Positions 21,863 to 25,428 of a DNA stretch of 25,428 nucleotides are shown here, one piece after another. The notes below the pieces were generated by a model that was given only the letters and a program-made list of their open reading frames with translations, did no database searches and had not been told where the DNA came from. Source of the DNA: JBOHCT01 sp050699055 (GTDB lineage: Bacteria; Actinomycetota; Actinomycetes; Streptosporangiales; JBOHCT01); NCBI GenBank assembly GCA_050699055.1, contig JBOHCT010000036.1, positions 1 to 25,428 of the forward strand, read 5' to 3'. How positions within the stretch are numbered: position 1 is the stretch's first letter; each line of letters opens with the position of its first letter. Both the position numbers and the translations under genes were made by a program.

Positions 21863-24217
21863 TTGTCAAGCGAACGGTCCAGGGAAATCGGTCGCGAGCA
21901 GAAGTACATCTCGATGCTGTACGGCAGGCTGGACGACCTCCGAGAGAAGGCCTCCGCGCGGCTGGCACGGGTGTTCCAGGAGGCCGGCACGAACCGGCAG
22001 GCCCAGTCGCAACGCGACGCCGCGGCGGCCATGTACACCGAACGGCTCACCCGCCTCAACGCCGCCGAGAACGGGTTGTGTTTCGGCAGGCTCGATTTCG
22101 ATGACGACGAGCGCCGCTACATCGGTCGGCTCGGCATCCTCGACGACTCAGCGGACTACGAGCCCCTGCTGCTGGACTGGCGCGCCCCGGCGGCGCGCCC
22201 CTTCTACCTCGCCACCGCGCTTTCACCACAGGGCGTCAGGCTGCGCCGCCACATCAGGACGACCGGCCGGGCCGTGGCCGGCATCGAGGACGAGGTACTC
22301 GACCTCAACGCGGCCGAGCGCCCCAGGCACGAGGGGCTGACCAGCGAGGCCGCCCTGCTGGCCGCCCTGAACACGGGCCGGACCGGGCGGATGGGTGACA
22401 TCGTCGAAACCATCCAGGCCGAGCAGGACAGGGTCATCCGCTCCGACCACAAGGGCGTGCTCGTCGTCCAGGGCGGTCCGGGCACGGGCAAGACCGTCGT
22501 CGCCCTGCACCGGGCCGCCTACCTCCTCTACACGTACCGGGAGCTGCTCTCGAGGCGCGGCGTCCTGATCGTCGGGCCGAACACCACCTTCCTCCGCTAC
22601 ATCGGCGAGGTGCTGCCCTCGCTCGGCGAGACCGGTGTGCTGCTGTCGACCATCGGCGAGCTGTATCCGGGGATCAGCGCGCGCCGATGGGAAGCGCCCG
22701 CGGCGGCCGCGATCAAGGGCAGGCCGGCCATGGCGGACGTGGTGGCCGCCGCCGTACGGGACCGCCAGTGGGTACCCGACGACGCGCTTGAGGTCACCTA
22801 CGAGCGGGAGGTGTTCCGCCTCGACCGGGTGACCTGCCTGCGGATACGAGACCGGGCTCGGGGTTCCCGCCTGCCGCACAACCAGGCCCGGCAGGTCGTC
22901 GCGCGCGAGGTCATCGACGAGCTCGCCGGGCAGGTGGCCGACCGGCTCGGCGGCGACCCGTACGCGGGTGACCCGCTCAGCGGCGACGACGCACCCGGTG
23001 AGGGCGCCAACCTGCTCGACGACGTCGACGTCGACGACATCCGCCGGGAGCTGCGGGAGAACACTGAGGTGTGGGCCGCGGTCGACCGGCTGTGGCCCAT
23101 CCTCACCCCGCGGCGGCTGCTGGCCGACCTGTTCTCCAGCGCGGATCGGCTCTCCTCCGCCGCGCCAGACCTCGCCGAGGCCGAACGCGCGCCGCTGCTG
23201 CGCGACCCCGAGGGCGGTTGGACCCCGGCCGACGTCCCGCTGCTTGACGAGGCGGCCGAGCTGCTCGGCGAGGACGACCGGGCGGCGAGGGCGTTCGCGG
23301 AGCGCCGGCGACGGGAAGACGTCGCGTACGCGCAGGAGCTGCTCGACATCACCTACGGGTCCCGCTCCACGGACCTGGAGGACGACCCGGAGATCCTGAC
23401 GGCCACCGACCTGGTGGACGCCGAGCGGCTCGCCGAGCGCCATGAGGACGTGGACACCCGTACGACCGCGGAGCGGGCGGCCGCCGACCGGAGATGGACG
23501 TTCGGGCACGTCATCGTCGACGAGGCGCAGGAGCTGTCCGCGATGGCGTGGCGGATGGTGATGCGGCGCTGCCCTACCCGCTCGATGACCCTGGTCGGGG
23601 ACGTCGCACAGACCGGCGAGCTGGCCGGCACGTCGTCGTGGCGGCGGGTGCTCGACCCGTACGTGGCCGACCGATGGCGGCTCGCGCGGCTGACCATCAA
23701 CTACCGCACGCCGGCCGAGATCATGGCCGTCGCCGCGGACGTTCTGGCCAGGGTCGACGTGGGGCTGGAGCCGCCGGAGTCGGTGCGGGAGACGGGTGTC
23801 GAGCCGTGGCGGCTGGAGGTACCGGCCGCCGACATAGCCTGCCGCCTGGCCGCGGTCGCGGCGCGCGAGGCCGCCGAGGTGGGCAACGGGCGGCTGGGGG
23901 TGATCGTGCCCACGACGCGGCGTGACGAGCTGGGCGACGACGTCAAGAGGGCCGTACCGGACACCGCCTTCGGAGATGACCCTGACCTGGAGAGCCGCGT
24001 GACGGTGCTGAGCGTCAAGCAGGCGAAAGGCTTGGAGTTCGACTCGGTGCTCGTCGCCGATCCGGCGCGGATCCTGGCCGAGTCCCCGCGCGGACACAGC
24101 GACCTCTACGTCGCGCTGACCAGGACCACCCAGCGCCTAGGCGTCGTCCACACCGGCGAACCTCCGGCGGAACTCGCCCGGCTGTGCCCCAGGGAGGACC
24201 CGATAGCGACCCGCTAG
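21863..24217 (+). CDS. HelD/HelR-like RNA polymerase-associated ATPase (UvrD-type helicase fold)
   Basis: The 784-residue product starts at TTG with AAAGAGGG 4 bases upstream. Residues 1-70 are charged and helical, as expected for the arm that HelD inserts into RNA polymerase. Then come YIGRLGI and LLDWRAPAARPFY, characteristic of the HelD family. Walker A is GGPGTGKT (204-211), Walker B VIVDEAQELS (about 550), motif III GDVAQTG, motif IV LTINYRTPAEIM and motif V VTVLSVKQAKGLEFDSV, with LYVALTRTTQRL near the end. HelD proteins strip stalled or drug-bound RNA polymerase from DNA; the Streptomyces member HelR confers rifamycin tolerance. Whether this paralogue does so is unknown. I saw no rifamycin-associated element upstream. 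Confidence 0.88.
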   Translation: MSSERSREIGREQKYISMLYGRLDDLREKASARLARVFQEAGTNRQAQSQRDAAAAMYTERLTRLNAAENGLCFGRLDFDDDERRYIGRLGILDDSADYEPLLLDWRAPAARPFYLATALSPQGVRLRRHIRTTGRAVAGIEDEVLDLNAAERPRHEGLTSEAALLAALNTGRTGRMGDIVETIQAEQDRVIRSDHKGVLVVQGGPGTGKTVVALHRAAYLLYTYRELLSRRGVLIVGPNTTFLRYIGEVLPSLGETGVLLSTIGELYPGISARRWEAPAAAAIKGRPAMADVVAAAVRDRQWVPDDALEVTYEREVFRLDRVTCLRIRDRARGSRLPHNQARQVVAREVIDELAGQVADRLGGDPYAGDPLSGDDAPGEGANLLDDVDVDDIRRELRENTEVWAAVDRLWPILTPRRLLADLFSSADRLSSAAPDLAEAERAPLLRDPEGGWTPADVPLLDEAAELLGEDDRAARAFAERRRREDVAYAQELLDITYGSRSTDLEDDPEILTATDLVDAERLAERHEDVDTRTTAERAAADRRWTFGHVIVDEAQELSAMAWRMVMRRCPTRSMTLVGDVAQTGELAGTSSWRRVLDPYVADRWRLARLTINYRTPAEIMAVAADVLARVDVGLEPPESVRETGVEPWRLEVPAADIACRLAAVAAREAAEVGNGRLGVIVPTTRRDELGDDVKRAVPDTAFGDDPDLESRVTVLSVKQAKGLEFDSVLVADPARILAESPRGHSDLYVALTRTTQRLGVVHTGEPPAELARLCPREDPIATR

Positions 24218-24268
24218 CCGATCCGCGCCCGCTGTCGTACGGGCGTTGACCCGCGACGGGAGGACCGC

Positions 24269-24399
24269 ATGGCTGTCCGGGCGATCGTCTTCGACATCGG
24301 CGGCGTCCTCGAGATCACGCCCCGCACGGGAGGACATGACCGACCTCGTCGTCTACTCCCACGAGGTCGGGATGTCCAAGCCCGATCCGCGCGTGCCCG
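24269..24399 (+). pseudogene. HAD-superfamily hydrolase remnant with internal deletion
   Basis: After a good GGGAGG, the frame from 24269 reads MAVRAIVFDIGGVLEITP, which is HAD motif I (here DIGG) at the N-terminus. It soon loses similarity. In another frame at about 24337-24399 comes DLVVYSHEVGMSKPDPRV, the HAD segment that carries the motif III lysine (KPDP) and normally lies about 100 residues further on. The cap domain and motif II are missing, the two parts are out of frame, and no motif IV follows. This is a deleted, non-functional copy. Confidence 0.7.
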
Positions 24400-24528
24400 G
24401 GCACCGCGAAGGTGTCGAAGGCCTCGACCATGGCACCCACCGGACCGCGGATCTCTCCCAAGGCCGTCCGGCCGTGCAGTAGCCTGATCGTAGTCGGAGC
24501 GCAGTGGGAGACAGAGGAGGGGTGCTCG

Positions 24529-25083
24529 ATGACTCTGCCCGCGCCCGAGCTACGCGACACCGCGGACGACCTGTTGGATGTCTTCCTCAACCTCACCGTC
24601 CCCGAGGGGTATCGCGCGGAGCTGATCCAGGGGGAAATCGTCGTGAGCCCGACGCCGGACGGTGACCACGAGAACATCGTGGCCCTCATCAACAGGAGGA
24701 TCGTTCGTGACTCGGCGAGGGAGGTCTATGCGAGCGGCACGAAGGGACTGGCGGTCTCCTCTGGCCGGTTCATCCCGGACAGCGTCGTGGGCCCCGTGGG
24801 CCTGTTCCACGGTCGCGATCCGTGGATGGCGCCGGACGGAGTCCTGATGGCGGTGGAGGTCACCTCCGCTCGCCCGGGCACGGACCGGCACGTGAAGCGC
24901 CGCGGGTACGCGGAGGCCGAGATCCCGCTGTACCTCTTGGTGGACCGCAGCGCCGGCCAGGTCATCCTGTACTCCGAGCCGGGCGACCGCGACTACCGCG
25001 CCGATGCTCGAGTGCCTTTCGGCAGCGCCTTGAAGCTTCCGGAGCCGTTCGCGTTCACCCTTCACACTGCGCCCTTCGCCTGA
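24529..25083 (+). CDS. Uma2-family (DUF820) PD-(D/E)XK nuclease-like protein
   Basis: The 184-residue product follows GGAGGGG at a 5-base spacing. It has the usual Uma2 order: an N-terminal helix with YRAELIQGEIVVSPTPDGDHENIV, where the conserved Glu and the SPxPxxxH run lie. Then comes the core PDGVLMAVEVTSARPGTDRHVKR with the acidic and EVxS positions of the restriction-endonuclease fold, and GYAEAEIPLYLLVDR. These proteins are abundant as paralogues in cyanobacteria and actinobacteria; their biological role is not established. The frame is open further upstream to 24412 without a good start. Confidence 0.85.
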   Translation: MTLPAPELRDTADDLLDVFLNLTVPEGYRAELIQGEIVVSPTPDGDHENIVALINRRIVRDSAREVYASGTKGLAVSSGRFIPDSVVGPVGLFHGRDPWMAPDGVLMAVEVTSARPGTDRHVKRRGYAEAEIPLYLLVDRSAGQVILYSEPGDRDYRADARVPFGSALKLPEPFAFTLHTAPFA

Positions 25084-25233
25084 CTGCGATGGTCGGGTCG
25101 AGATGTGGTCGCCCACCCACGTACAACTGATGCCCGGCGAGTACAGCTGCGACGGGGTGACAGCCGCCGTCGGCTCGGCCCGCCCGCCCCATTGACACAG
25201 CGAGGGGGACACTGACACCCGGAAGGGAAAGCC

Positions 25234-25428
25234 ATGGCAAGCACCGACCTGCTCATCGACGCCTTCGGCAGGGTCCGTGGGCTCGTCCATCAGGTTGTCG
25301 ACGGCATGACGTCCGACGAGCTCGCGCTCCGCGTCGACGCCGAGGCGAACTCCATCGCGTGGCTGGTGTGGCATCTGACCCGGATACAGGACGACCACAT
25401 CGCGGACGCCGCCGGGACCGAGCAGGTC
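25234..25428 (+). CDS. DinB / DUF664-like protein, N-terminal part
   Basis: The gene is cut by the window edge after 65 codons. GGAAGGGAAA precedes the ATG. The visible part begins MASTDLLIDAFGRVRGLVHQ and continues with a helix ending in SIAWLVWHLTRIQDDHIAD. The HLTRxxDxH pattern, following a segment of the type GMTSDEL, is typical of the first metal-binding helix region of DinB-like four-helix proteins, including mycothiol-dependent enzymes. The exact activity cannot be told from this portion. Confidence 0.75.
   Translation, partial: MASTDLLIDAFGRVRGLVHQVVDGMTSDELALRVDAEANSIAWLVWHLTRIQDDHIADAAGTEQV

Noticed and set aside
22223..24097. A 624-codon open frame on the minus strand
   Set aside because: It is antisense to the HelD-like gene, which carries all helicase motifs; the antisense frame has none.
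24315..24692. A 125-codon minus-strand frame near the HAD remnant
   Set aside because: No ribosome binding site or family feature; it overlaps the start of the Uma2 gene and the HAD remnant.
1..25428. tRNA, rRNA, CRISPR arrays, insertion-sequence ends or att sites
   Set aside because: Reading both strands showed no cloverleaf with conserved tRNA boxes, no regularly spaced repeats of CRISPR type and no transposase. Only the two palindromic elements and local inverted repeats were found.

Overview
The base composition (GC-rich throughout, G/C in third codon positions, frequent GTG and TTG starts) and the protein families point to a high-GC actinobacterium. A relative of Streptosporangium, Nonomuraea or Actinomadura is my inference, not shown directly. 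The window is chromosomal in character. No rRNA, tRNA, CRISPR array, phage genes or intact transposase were seen.

Layout. Positions 1-3400 hold the start of a secreted M1 aminopeptidase (minus strand, with a good promoter), a remnant of a DUF222/HNH protein, a small membrane protein, an SDR epimerase, a 50-residue protein and a decayed M6 (immune inhibitor A) protease. Positions 3400-7500 hold minus-strand genes: a Na/Pi-cotransporter-like membrane protein, an Rrf2 regulator, a cytochrome P450 and a frameshifted alpha/beta hydrolase. Positions 7647-9736 are an alkylation-repair pair, an Ada-AlkA fusion followed by Ogt. Then come a fragment of an ATPase gene, a PIG-L deacetylase and a FemAB/GNAT-like acyltransferase.

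Positions 11916-17619 form the most interesting unit. An anchored extracytoplasmic protein diverges from an OmpR-type two-component system. Downstream are a 38-residue Ser/Thr-rich ORF with a near-perfect ribosome binding site, a 13-bp-stem hairpin, a fused ABC exporter and a translationally coupled soluble Ser/Thr kinase. Two arrays of 11-bp direct repeats (three units before the regulator, four before the small ORF) share the core G-K/C-TAAG. They look like binding sites for the locally encoded response regulator. This suggests a self-contained circuit: signal, then response regulator, then small peptide plus exporter plus kinase.

Positions 17589-21616 are a minus-strand dhaKLM dihydroxyacetone kinase operon. 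Its DhaM is fused to HPr and to an apparently full-length enzyme I. Positions 21863-24217 encode a HelD/HelR-like RNA polymerase-associated helicase. The window ends with a HAD-hydrolase remnant, a Uma2-family protein and the start of a DinB/DUF664-like protein.

Two related 50-bp palindromic elements (4632-4681 and 14551-14600) and four broken genes suggest repeated small rearrangements here. All functional calls rest on reading the translated sequence and on family knowledge; no searches were run.
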